Shown: positions 1-6,225 of the stretch, piece after piece
How positions within the stretch are numbered: the first letter of the stretch is position 1
How the letters are laid out: the number at the start of each line of letters is the position of its first letter
NCBI GenBank assembly: GCA_045586105.1
Contig: JAZMZS010000149.1
Span: 1 to 6,225, forward strand
Reading direction: 5' to 3'
DNA from: JAZMZS01 sp045586105
GTDB lineage: Bacteria; Bacillota; Clostridia; Oscillospirales; CAG-272
DNA: 6,225 nt
The notes under the pieces: model-generated
Seen by the model: the letters and a program-made list of their open reading frames with translations, nothing else
Databases searched by the model: none
Told to the model about the DNA's origin: nothing
Position numbers and translations under genes: made by a program

Positions 1-1665
1 GGTATCGTTATCAATAGTACCGTTTTTAAAGGATTTTACTTCAACTGAATAAGGGAAATTCTCAGAGACAAGTCCATTTTGGTTTCCTACTATCTTATAA
101 TAAGTAGTTGAAGTGGTGTTTGAAGCAAATCTTAGTTCAACAGAGTCTGAGGAGCTGAGATAATCGTCGAGTACTTCAATAAGGAAATAGACATTGTCAG
201 AATCATAAGAAGAACGAACTGAGCATTGTGCCTGTGACATACTTCCTATAAAGATCGCCTCGGTATTTTCTTCCCAATCCGCAGAATTTCCGTCCAAAGT
301 TGTAGTCTGGCTGTAAGCGGTGATGTTGTGATTGAGGGAAAGCTCCATGCATGCGAGCTCCATACATTGCGCCTCTACATCCTCGGGGCTGTTACCGTCA
401 TCAGAAACAAAAGCTATTCTATGACCGTCAAGGATCTCGCTCGAGCTCCAGAGATTACTTGTTCCGGTGCTGATCTTAAAATCCTGGCTGAGGATATGTG
501 CTGTAGTATCGGCAACTTTATACTCTACCTTACATGTGTTATCGGTGTGTGTAATGATCACTTCTCCCGAGGGGAACTGGCGAATGTAGGGACCTGCTCC
601 TCTATCGACGTTCAGAAGCTTATCCGCAGGCCCCTCCTCGGTTCTTCCGAGCGGAGTTGCCCAGTTGTCATGTGAATATCCGATAGAAAGCTGGAATATC
701 CCTCCGTTAACAGGATGAGGTGCGAAATGAAGATTAGATTCTACAACAAGAGCTATTGATCCGTTGTTGAGTTGTGTGGCGACAGGCATCTGATCGTTCA
801 TCCAGTCTATCTCTTCGGTTACACCTGTGTATTTGTTCGTAGCAGTCAGGGTACCTATCTTTTGCTGCATTACTCTCCAGGCAGCGTAAGGGTCATCGGG
901 ATCAACGTTATGACCTGTCACATTGGGAGTCCATGTATAACCGCCGTCATAGGAACGGATAAGAGAAGAACCCGATGAGCGCACATCATAGTTATAGCCG
1001 TAAAGATCGGTATAAGTAGCTGTAGAAGTGAAATAAATCTGTATCTCTCCGGAATCCAATTCCAGAAGCGAAGGCTCCCAAACCATTCCTGTATAAACCG
1101 TAGACTCTTCACTCCACGTCTCGCCGTTATCTGTTGATCTTTTGGTTACAAGAGTGCTTCCATCCATTACTCCGGAATAAGCTGCCCAGGATACAGGGCG
1201 TTTTGCGATACAGCAAAGGATATCGCCGTTGGAGAGAACTACAGCATCGCATGTTGCGTAATAGTAGGTTCCGTCAGATACACAAAAAGGAACAGCCTCA
1301 GACCAGTTAACAAGATCCTTCGATTTTTTATAATAAACGTCGGGAAGGGTTCTTCCTGTGTTGTAAAAAAGTATGTATGACCCGTCACTCAGTTTTTTAA
1401 GTCTCGGGTAATGAGAAGTACCGGTGCCCAGCTCCTCGGGCGAAAGAAGCTGCATCGTGCGGAAGTCGAGCTCCAAAGTAGATCTGTCGGTAACACTTTT
1501 GTGAGAATCGATAGAATGCACCTCGGTGTTCAGCTCGGTAATAGAGTGAATGTGCGGTGTATCTGTTGATGCAATAATTACAAACGATAAACATGCTGTA
1601 ATGAGAATTATTGCAGCAATCGTACAAATAAGCATAAAGTGCTTTTTACGGTTAGGTGTTTTCAT
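1..1665 (-). CDS. Exported sialidase-fold (BNR/Asp-box) beta-propeller protein with CBM9-like module, C-terminus outside window
   Basis: Reading from the ATG at 1665 the frame stays open for 555 codons to the left edge, so the 3' end is missing. Residues 1-32 are a basic start (RKK) plus a hydrophobic helix, ending in IIA|S as a possible signal peptidase site. Residues about 86-426 carry six repeats of the type 'L-x-x-G-x-ahh-ahh', the pattern of a six-bladed sialidase-superfamily propeller. Asp boxes are seen at 177-184 (STDNGETW) and 238-245 (SYDGGYTW). Conserved acidic residues include Glu197 in VWEPS and Glu309 in VVES. From about 443 a CBM9/DOMON-like module begins (TLDGNSADW, then VYFLIEVLDDYL). 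It is the tandem paralog of the upstream gene, 29 nt away, and is probably in the same operon. By analogy the missing part should hold a beta-helix and a C-terminal domain. Family assignment is strong; enzymatic activity and substrate are not shown. The match to GH33 sialidases is a fold match only, and a GH93-like or uncharacterised glycosidase is equally possible. Confidence 0.88.
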   Translation of the reverse strand, partial: MKTPNRKKHFMLICTIAAIILITACLSFVIIASTDTPHIHSITELNTEVHSIDSHKSVTDRSTLELDFRTMQLLSPEELGTGTSHYPRLKKLSDGSYILFYNTGRTLPDVYYKKSKDLVNWSEAVPFCVSDGTYYYATCDAVVLSNGDILCCIAKRPVSWAAYSGVMDGSTLVTKRSTDNGETWSEESTVYTGMVWEPSLLELDSGEIQIYFTSTATYTDLYGYNYDVRSSGSSLIRSYDGGYTWTPNVTGHNVDPDDPYAAWRVMQQKIGTLTATNKYTGVTEEIDWMNDQMPVATQLNNGSIALVVESNLHFAPHPVNGGIFQLSIGYSHDNWATPLGRTEEGPADKLLNVDRGAGPYIRQFPSGEVIITHTDNTCKVEYKVADTTAHILSQDFKISTGTSNLWSSSEILDGHRIAFVSDDGNSPEDVEAQCMELACMELSLNHNITAYSQTTTLDGNSADWEENTEAIFIGSMSQAQCSVRSSYDSDNVYFLIEVLDDYLSSSDSVELRFASNTTSTTYYKIVGNQNGLVSENFPYSVEVKSFKNGTIDNDT

Positions 1666-1672
1666 ATTAATT

Positions 1673-1676
1673 CTCC
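1673..1676 (-). promoter_or_regulatory. Ribosome binding site of the second propeller gene
   Basis: GGAG lies 7 nt before the ATG at 1665. It sits in the 29-nt gap (1666-1694) after the stop of the upstream paralog. That gap holds no hairpin followed by a T-run and no room for a full promoter, so read-through from the upstream gene is the simplest reading. Confidence 0.7.
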
Positions 1677-1694
1677 GTGTTAAAAACCTTAAGT

Positions 1695-4600
1695 TTAATT
1701 AAAGAATGAATGCTCGAGGTCGTTATCGACGCCTGAGTATGTAGAAAGAATGGCTTGCACATAGGGATTTACAGAGTCTGATCCATTGCACTGACGTGCT
1801 ATGTCAAGGATCGAACGGCTGATGCACTCTCCGTAGAGCGTGTACTCATTACCGTTATGATCAAAGGTAATATAAGGTCTGTAGGTCACTTTTTTGTTCA
1901 TTTCGTTTTCATTGAAATTAATAAGAACAGCCGTAAACACTTTATCTCCATTGTCCTTTTCCTCGTACCAGTGTTCGGTCAGAGCTTCCTTGTCATAAGC
2001 GACACTTTCACCTATTTTATCGGACGTAAGGAGAAGAGGATTGTCAGCATTGATAGAGGAGGAGAATGCGGCTATCGTACCGACCTTCTTTATCTTAACA
2101 GATGAGGGGACATTATTGAGGTTAACAGCACTCTTGAATCTGAGACCAGAATTACCTGTTATTCTGATAGCAGTTCCGATATATCTCGGGAATGCACCGG
2201 ATAAACCAATGTCGGTAAATGAATTGGAATTTGTATCGAGCATTATAACAATATTGCTGTCATTCAAATAGATCGTTGCGAGAACCTTAGAAGCTGTTGT
2301 GTTGATCGGAACGAACACCTTTCCTCCGTAGTAACGGTAGTTGACAGTAACGCCGCTAACCTCAACGTTACGAGGCTTGGAAGAGGTTGTTATGCCATAG
2401 CCTCCGAAGCAAGCAGTATTCGAAAAGCCATTTTTAACGATCTGTGTATCGAGTCCATATGCATACTCAGCGGAAACCGTTGTATTGTATGTGTAATTTA
2501 TGTTTCCTGCAGGATATCCGACGGTCTGGAGTGCTTTTACACTTCCCTTCACAGTTCCGCCCGCAAGAATGACCTTAGTGCTTCCGCTGAAGGTGGGATT
2601 TGCGGTATATCCGTTTGCAGAAGTAGATATTCCGCCTGTTCTTGACTGTGCGTAAACAGATCCTGTAAAGGTGCCGCCGGTGATAATGAGCACACTGTTA
2701 CCGCTTACGCTGTTCATTCCGTTGGCAGAGGTACAGTCTTGTGTCTCGCCTGTCGAAGTTGCTTCAAACGTACCGCCGTTCACAACGATAGTCATATCTC
2801 CGGAATAATGTCCGAGAGGCGCTGTCATTCCGCTTCTTCTGTTACCACCCTTGACGTAACGCCAGTTACCGCTGTTGATCTCGATATAGCAATCCTTCGA
2901 CGAGCAAAGATTTGCATATGTGGTATTGGCGTTTACTGCAAGAAAACCTGCAAGAATACCGTAGCTTGTAGTCGCGGTCTTTGTACATGTGACATTCTTT
3001 CCTATAACGAGATCGTTATATTGCGCTACCATAAACTTATCAGCTGCTGTGAGATTGAACTTAATATTATCGATATCGACTGCGCAGTAAAGATAAATAT
3101 CATATCCCGTATTTATGATCTCCGTACCCTTCAGTCCTTTGATCGATATATGCTTTGCATCTGATTTTATATGCTCGGTCGAAGAGAGTGTTATGTTATC
3201 GCAAATAATGATAGTACCGTTTTCATTAAGCGACTTTGCTGCTCTTGCAAGGGTTTTGACCGCGTTGCTTTGAGTGTCGCCGTAAGCATTGTCATTTCCT
3301 GTTGAGGATACATATACGGTGTCGTACTTGTTGACCTGATTATATGAGATCTTAGGACAAAGAGTCTTTGCGGCATTGGTTATGCTTGCGCCTGTAATGC
3401 TGTCATAGCTGAAGGTAGTGCTACCGTCGGTGTTGTAAAGCTTAGGGAGCACGTAAAGAGAATCGCTAAAACCGATATTTGCAAGCTCCGATCTCTTGAG
3501 ACGTATCTCAGCCATATAGCCGACGTCGATGTTTGAATCAGTGCCGATCGAACCGCTTACGTATTTGGATACATCAGCTGTGTAGGGATAGGTTTTGGAT
3601 ACAAGACCGTTGGGTCCGATCACAATGTTGTAATTATTTGTATTCGAGGTAGATGCCGCAATGCATATTTCGACCTTATCTGAGGATGACAGATATTTGT
3701 CAAGAACCTCAACAAGGAAATATACATATGTATCATCGTACGCAGATCTTATAGAGACCTGTGCCTGAGAAAGGCTTCCTATAAACAATGCTTCGGTATT
3801 CTGCTCCCAGTCAGCGTTTTTACCGTCAAGGGTTGTTTTTTGCTTTTTAGCTGATATATTATGGTTGAGCGCATGCTCCGAATAGCTGATATCAAGATCT
3901 ATTTCAACAGGTTCCTCAGAAGATGTGTCAACAGAGTTACCGTCGTCCACAAGCATTGCTATCTTGTGAGAAGAAATGACAGCAGATGAGCTCCAGAGGT
4001 TCTTTACCTTGGGATCAAACGAAAAATCCCTGAGATAGGTGTGGCCGGTAGTATCGAATATCTTATATTCAAGATACGATGAGGTGTTGGTATGAGAAAC
4101 AATGACCTCTCCCGAGGGAAACTGTGATATGTAAGGACCTGCAGCTCTGTCTACATTAAGAAGTTTGTCCGCGGGGCCCTCCTCGGTCATTCCGAGAGGC
4201 GTAGCCCAGTTATCATGCGAAAAGCCGATAGAAAGCTGATACTTTCCACCGTTTACAGGGTGATCATTGAAATGGATGTAAGACTCAGTAACAAGCGCAA
4301 TACTGCCGTTGTTGAGCTGAATTCCAACAGGCATTTGGTCATTGAAGAACGGAACTGTCACTTCTTTTCCGGTCGCTAACTCCGTTACTGTCTTTTCACC
4401 GATCTTTTGCTGCATAACTCTCCATGCAGCGTAGGGATCATTTTTATTTATATTATGTCCGTTTACGTTGGGAGACCATGTCTTACCGCCGTCTGTCGAA
4501 CGAACGATAGCAGATCCGGTAGATCTGAGATCATTATAGTAACCGTAGAGCGATATGTAAGGAGCAAGGTGAGTGAAATATATATGTATTTCGCCCGAAT

Positions 4601-5210
4601 CAAGCTGTATGATGGAAGGTTCCCATACCATCCCTGTATAAACGACCTTCTCCTCCGACCAAGTTGCACCGTTGTCGGATGATGTTTTTATCACAAGGTG
4701 GCAGGAGTCCATGTTTGTGACAAATGATCCCCATGATGTAGTCTGCTTGGCACAGACTACCATTATATCGCCATTGGCAAGGGTTACCGCATCAGCTGTT
4801 GCGTAACTGAATTCATCTGTGTGAGTGAAAACGTATTTAGGCTCATTCCATGATCTCAGATCCTTGGAGGTTACATACAGAATATCGGGACCTGTTCTCT
4901 GAGAATTATAAAATAGAATATATTCACCGTTTGCCATTTTCTTCAAACGGGGATAGTGAGCCTCTTTTGTAGAAAGCGTATCGCTGTTAAGCAATTGTAA
5001 GGATCTGAAATCCATCTCAAGAGTGGATCTGTCTGTCATTCCTTCATGAGAATCTTCAGCATGCCCTTCGCTATTTAGCTGGTCAAAGGAATGGATCTCG
5101 GTTCCTGTCGACTGCGCAATAACTATCATACACAGCGAAGAAATTAAAAGCAGGATAGACAATGAGATTAAAAGTATCTTTTTGATAAGGTCGGTCCTTT
5201 TGTTTTTCAT
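1695..5210 (-). CDS. Large exported protein: sialidase-fold beta-propeller, CBM9-like module, beta-helix, clostridial C-terminal domain
   Basis: This protein of 1171 residues is probably a cell-surface glycan-active or glycan-binding protein. In-frame starts also exist at 5258 and 5225. I chose 5210 because AGGAG lies 7 nt upstream and because the protein then aligns with its paralog from Met1 without gaps. Residues 8-33 form a basic-flanked hydrophobic signal peptide or anchor (possible cut after VIA). Residues 86-426 form a six-bladed propeller with Asp boxes at 177-184 (SSDNGATW) and 238-245 (STDGGKTW), Glu197 (VWEPS) and Glu309 (VTES). Residues about 447-609 resemble CBM9 (TLDGKNADW, VYFLVEVLDKYL). 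Residues about 632-975 start with YVSSTGNDNAYGD, a common opening of pectin-lyase-like beta-helices, and carry GGT(F/V) repeats. Residues about 1002-1171 (AIRITGNSGLRFKS, FTAVLIN, YGECISRSILDIA) resemble a C-terminal domain I recall from many Ruminococcus-type secreted proteins. No sortase LPxTG, dockerin or SLH motif is visible. The substrate is unknown. Confidence 0.9.
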   Translation of the reverse strand: MKNKRTDLIKKILLISLSILLLISSLCMIVIAQSTGTEIHSFDQLNSEGHAEDSHEGMTDRSTLEMDFRSLQLLNSDTLSTKEAHYPRLKKMANGEYILFYNSQRTGPDILYVTSKDLRSWNEPKYVFTHTDEFSYATADAVTLANGDIMVVCAKQTTSWGSFVTNMDSCHLVIKTSSDNGATWSEEKVVYTGMVWEPSIIQLDSGEIHIYFTHLAPYISLYGYYNDLRSTGSAIVRSTDGGKTWSPNVNGHNINKNDPYAAWRVMQQKIGEKTVTELATGKEVTVPFFNDQMPVGIQLNNGSIALVTESYIHFNDHPVNGGKYQLSIGFSHDNWATPLGMTEEGPADKLLNVDRAAGPYISQFPSGEVIVSHTNTSSYLEYKIFDTTGHTYLRDFSFDPKVKNLWSSSAVISSHKIAMLVDDGNSVDTSSEEPVEIDLDISYSEHALNHNISAKKQKTTLDGKNADWEQNTEALFIGSLSQAQVSIRSAYDDTYVYFLVEVLDKYLSSSDKVEICIAASTSNTNNYNIVIGPNGLVSKTYPYTADVSKYVSGSIGTDSNIDVGYMAEIRLKRSELANIGFSDSLYVLPKLYNTDGSTTFSYDSITGASITNAAKTLCPKISYNQVNKYDTVYVSSTGNDNAYGDTQSNAVKTLARAAKSLNENGTIIICDNITLSSTEHIKSDAKHISIKGLKGTEIINTGYDIYLYCAVDIDNIKFNLTAADKFMVAQYNDLVIGKNVTCTKTATTSYGILAGFLAVNANTTYANLCSSKDCYIEINSGNWRYVKGGNRRSGMTAPLGHYSGDMTIVVNGGTFEATSTGETQDCTSANGMNSVSGNSVLIITGGTFTGSVYAQSRTGGISTSANGYTANPTFSGSTKVILAGGTVKGSVKALQTVGYPAGNINYTYNTTVSAEYAYGLDTQIVKNGFSNTACFGGYGITTSSKPRNVEVSGVTVNYRYYGGKVFVPINTTASKVLATIYLNDSNIVIMLDTNSNSFTDIGLSGAFPRYIGTAIRITGNSGLRFKSAVNLNNVPSSVKIKKVGTIAAFSSSINADNPLLLTSDKIGESVAYDKEALTEHWYEEKDNGDKVFTAVLINFNENEMNKKVTYRPYITFDHNGNEYTLYGECISRSILDIARQCNGSDSVNPYVQAILSTYSGVDNDLEHSFFN
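1698..2207 (-). other. C-terminal domain common in clostridial secreted proteins
   Basis: Residues about 1002-1171 open with a segment containing AIRITGNSGLRFKSAVN and continue through KKVGTIAAFSS, FTAVLINFNE, YRPYITFDHNGNEYTLYGE and SRSILDIA. From memory, this order of blocks recurs at the end of many large exported proteins of Ruminococcus-like bacteria, where its function is not established. It has no transmembrane helix or sortase signal, so it could mediate non-covalent wall or partner attachment. That role is inference. Confidence 0.5.
2343..2876 (-). repeat. GGT-type beta-helix repeats within the large propeller protein
   Basis: Within the probable beta-helix, short turns recur at residues 779-782 (NSGN), 811-815 (NGGTF), 844-848 (TGGTF), 883-887 (AGGTV) and 951-956 (VSGVTV). 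Each is preceded by a short hydrophobic strand such as YIEI, TIVV, LIIT or VILA. The first four are spaced 32, 33 and 39 residues apart, which is loose for a solenoid and implies long side loops rich in Ser, Thr, Asn and Gly. The repeat is in the protein; I see no exact DNA repeat. Confidence 0.6.
3384..3872 (-). other. CBM9/DOMON-like domain inside the large propeller protein
   Basis: Residues about 447-609 of the 1171-residue protein show the usual order of a family 9 carbohydrate-binding module: TLDGKNADW near the start, a strand with SAYDDTYVYFLVEVLDKYL in the middle, SSSDKVEICIAA directly after, and GYMAEIRLKRSEL near the end. In known members this fold binds sugar ends or related ligands. 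The same block, in the same order, is present in the downstream paralog up to the window edge. Binding specificity cannot be predicted from what is visible. Confidence 0.7.
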
Positions 5211-5217
5211 TTTTTCT

Positions 5218-5222
5218 CTCCT
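5218..5222 (-). promoter_or_regulatory. Ribosome binding site that decides the start of the large propeller gene
   Basis: AGGAG begins on the last base of the fumarase TGA stop and lies 7 nt before the ATG at 5210. The alternative ATG at 5225 overlaps that stop as ATGA but has no comparable site in front of it. The 5258 start lies well inside the fumarase gene. Only 11 nt separate the fumarase stop from the chosen start, so the two genes are likely co-transcribed and perhaps translationally coupled. Confidence 0.75.
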
Positions 5223-6097
5223 CATAAAAGAATGGTTTTGTGACGAGCTACGTGACAATTTATATTAACCGCAACAGGCAACCCTGCAATGTGGGTCGGA
5301 GCAGATTCGATCAGCACCGAAAGCGCCGTTGTGTCTCCTCCAAAGCCTTGCGGACCTATTTTCAATTTATTAATTTCATCGAGCATCCTGCCCTCAAGCT
5401 TAGAATACTCTTCTTTGCTATTATGTTGATCGATAGATCTTGTAAGTGCTTTCTTTGCCAATTGTGCGCAAGATTCGAAGTTTCCGCCGATCCCTACACC
5501 AACCACCACGGGTGGACATGGATTGCTTCCCGCTGTTTTAACGCAATTAACAACGAAGCTCAATATGTCCTCCTCAGATGCGGACGGTGTAAACATTTTG
5601 ATAAAACTCATATTCTCGCTTCCGAAGCCCTTCGGAGCAGCTGTCAGCTTGATGTTATCGCCATCGGTAAATGCTATATGTATAACCGCAGGCGTGTTGT
5701 CATTCGTATTTACTCTTTCATAAAGGGGGTCCTTCACAATACTCAGACGCATCTTTCCTTCAAGATATGCTCGTCTCACACCTTCGTTTACAGCTTCATT
5801 AAATGAACAGCCGAGAATGTGCACGTCTTTTCCTATCTCTGCAAAAAGAACAGCCATCCCTGTGTCCTGGCATATTGGAACGTCAAGCTCCTTGGCTGCT
5901 GAGAGATTGTCCGAAAGCCTGCCCAAAACCTGCTTTGCGAGCGGACACATTTCTTTCTTGGCAGCGTTGCACAATGCCGTTTCAACATCATTAGTCAGTT
6001 TGTGGTTAACTTCAATGAATAAATCCCTCACGGCATCAGTTATCTCTGATGACCGAACGATGCGGATCTTGTGATTTTCGATTTCAATGCGGTCCAT
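5222..6097 (-). CDS. Class I fumarate hydratase / L-tartrate dehydratase, alpha subunit (FumA/TtdA type)
   Basis: This 291-residue cytoplasmic protein is full length for the family (about 280-300) and corresponds to the N-terminal half of fused class I fumarases (Fumerase domain, PF05681). With a beta subunit it hydrates fumarate to malate, or dehydrates L-tartrate to oxaloacetate, using a [4Fe-4S] cluster. The three expected cluster cysteines are Cys76 (PICQDTGM), Cys194 (SNPCPPVVVGVGIGG) and Cys281 (NINCHVARH). Other family blocks are NTNDNTPAVIH (130-140), APKGFGSENMS (154-164) and IGPQGFGGDTTAL (247-259). In the last two, Phe replaces the residue I recall as usual (Gly or Ala in the first, Leu in the second). 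The start at 6097 has AGAGG 6 nt upstream. The sequence does not separate fumarase from tartrate dehydratase, so I give no symbol. The beta subunit normally follows directly, but here a secreted propeller protein does. Confidence 0.93.
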   Translation of the reverse strand: MDRIEIENHKIRIVRSSEITDAVRDLFIEVNHKLTNDVETALCNAAKKEMCPLAKQVLGRLSDNLSAAKELDVPICQDTGMAVLFAEIGKDVHILGCSFNEAVNEGVRRAYLEGKMRLSIVKDPLYERVNTNDNTPAVIHIAFTDGDNIKLTAAPKGFGSENMSFIKMFTPSASEEDILSFVVNCVKTAGSNPCPPVVVGVGIGGNFESCAQLAKKALTRSIDQHNSKEEYSKLEGRMLDEINKLKIGPQGFGGDTTALSVLIESAPTHIAGLPVAVNINCHVARHKTILL

Positions 6098-6225
6098 ATA
6101 ATACCTCTTATTGGTTTTTCGGATGCTTTCTTGATAGTATCGAGGATAGCGATTGAATTATCAAGCATATCACGGTGCAAACAACTACCGAGCTTATCGT
6201 TAGCTTCATACTCAATACTTTTGTA
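6040..6225 (-). CDS. Possible 3' end of an unidentified upstream gene
   Basis: A reading frame enters from the right edge and stays open for 61 codons to a TAA at 6040-6042, overlapping the fumarase start by 58 nt in another frame. Its codons before the overlap have a coding look: mostly purine-first, with GAT, GCT, AAG, ATC and CTT common as in the neighbours. The peptide (starting YKSIEYEANDKLG, then LDNSIAILDTIKKASEKP) is hydrophilic and mostly helix-forming. I do not recognise it, and it does not resemble the end of a fumarase beta subunit. A second frame through the same DNA is also open, to a TAA at 6109-6111 just before the fumarase ribosome site, but its codons are less coding-like. 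If the second frame is the real one, the upstream gene would end without overlap. Confidence 0.4.
   Translation of the reverse strand, partial: YKSIEYEANDKLGSCLHRDMLDNSIAILDTIKKASEKPIRGIIWTALKSKITRSASFGHQR
6104..6108 (-). promoter_or_regulatory. Ribosome binding site of the fumarase alpha gene
   Basis: AGAGG is placed 6 nt before the ATG at 6097. It supports that start even though the upstream partial reading frame appears to run across it. Confidence 0.6.
6136..6164 (-). promoter_or_regulatory. Weak candidate sigma-A promoter for the fumarase alpha gene
   Basis: TTGATA (6159-6164) and GATACT (6136-6141), read on the minus strand, are 17 nt apart and match the -35 and -10 consensus at 5 of 6 and 4 of 6 positions. 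Transcription would start near 6129, giving a short leader of about 31 nt. It lies inside the possible upstream reading frame, and such matches arise by chance in DNA of this composition, so this is only a candidate. Confidence 0.2.

Noticed and set aside
328..675. Plus-strand open frame of 115 codons.
   Set aside because: It lies antisense to the left propeller gene, whose minus-strand frame is open through the whole region and conserved with its paralog. The plus-strand peptide has no recognisable family features.
1666..1694. Possible terminator or promoter between the two propeller genes.
   Set aside because: The 29-nt gap contains a short A/T-rich stretch but no stable hairpin with a T-tract and no room for both promoter boxes plus a leader.
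1695..5210. Calling the large proteins true sialidases.
   Set aside because: Asp boxes mark the fold, not the activity. The FRIP arginine motif is absent and no sialic acid transport or catabolism gene is in the window.
5211..5258. Longer N-terminus for the large propeller protein, starting at 5258 or 5225.
   Set aside because: Neither start has a good ribosome site, the added residues have no counterpart in the paralog, and they would place a non-signal stretch ahead of the export signal.
5240..5806. Plus-strand open frame of 188 codons opposite the fumarase gene.
   Set aside because: The minus strand here encodes a clear, motif-complete fumarase alpha subunit. The antisense peptide is Cys/Arg-rich with no family signature, as expected of a shadow frame.
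6157..6184. Alternative promoter TTGTTT-16-GATAAT on the minus strand.
   Set aside because: The -35 matches at only 3 of 6 positions, the spacing is off the optimum, and it falls in probable coding sequence. The nearby TTGATA-17-GATACT is the better, though still weak, candidate.

Overview
The window is read almost entirely on the minus strand. It looks like part of one operon from an anaerobic Firmicute of the class Clostridia, probably a gut or rumen type close to Ruminococcus/Oscillospiraceae. That placement is inferred from GGAG-type ribosome binding sites, the two-subunit oxygen-sensitive class I fumarase, and the architecture of the large secreted proteins. Nothing in the window fixes the taxonomy.

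In the direction of transcription (right to left) the layout is as follows. (1) At 6040-6225 is the 3' end of a possible unidentified gene that runs in from beyond the right edge. (2) At 5222-6097 is a complete alpha subunit of a [4Fe-4S] class I fumarate hydratase / L-tartrate dehydratase, with all three iron-sulfur cysteines. (3) At 1695-5210, only 11 nt after the fumarase stop, is a 1171-residue exported multidomain protein: signal peptide or anchor, six-bladed sialidase-type beta-propeller with Asp boxes, CBM9-like module, right-handed beta-helix segment, and a C-terminal domain typical of clostridial secreted proteins. (4) At 1-1665, after a 29-nt gap, is the first 555 codons of a second protein of the same family, running off the left edge.

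The two large genes are tandem paralogs. By hand count they are identical at 241 of the first 430 residues without a single gap, with the strongest conservation in propeller blades 4 and 5. They are most likely surface glycosidases or glycan-binding proteins, but the substrate cannot be read from the sequence and 'sialidase' should be treated as a fold label. The fumarase alpha subunit is in an odd setting: its obligate beta subunit is not adjacent on the downstream side, where the propeller genes are.

The window is nearly all coding. I see no tRNA, rRNA, CRISPR array, insertion sequence or convincing terminator. The long plus-strand reading frames are antisense shadows of these genes. I found no clear case for a wholly new system. 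The best leads are the uncharacterised paralog pair and the separated fumarase subunit.
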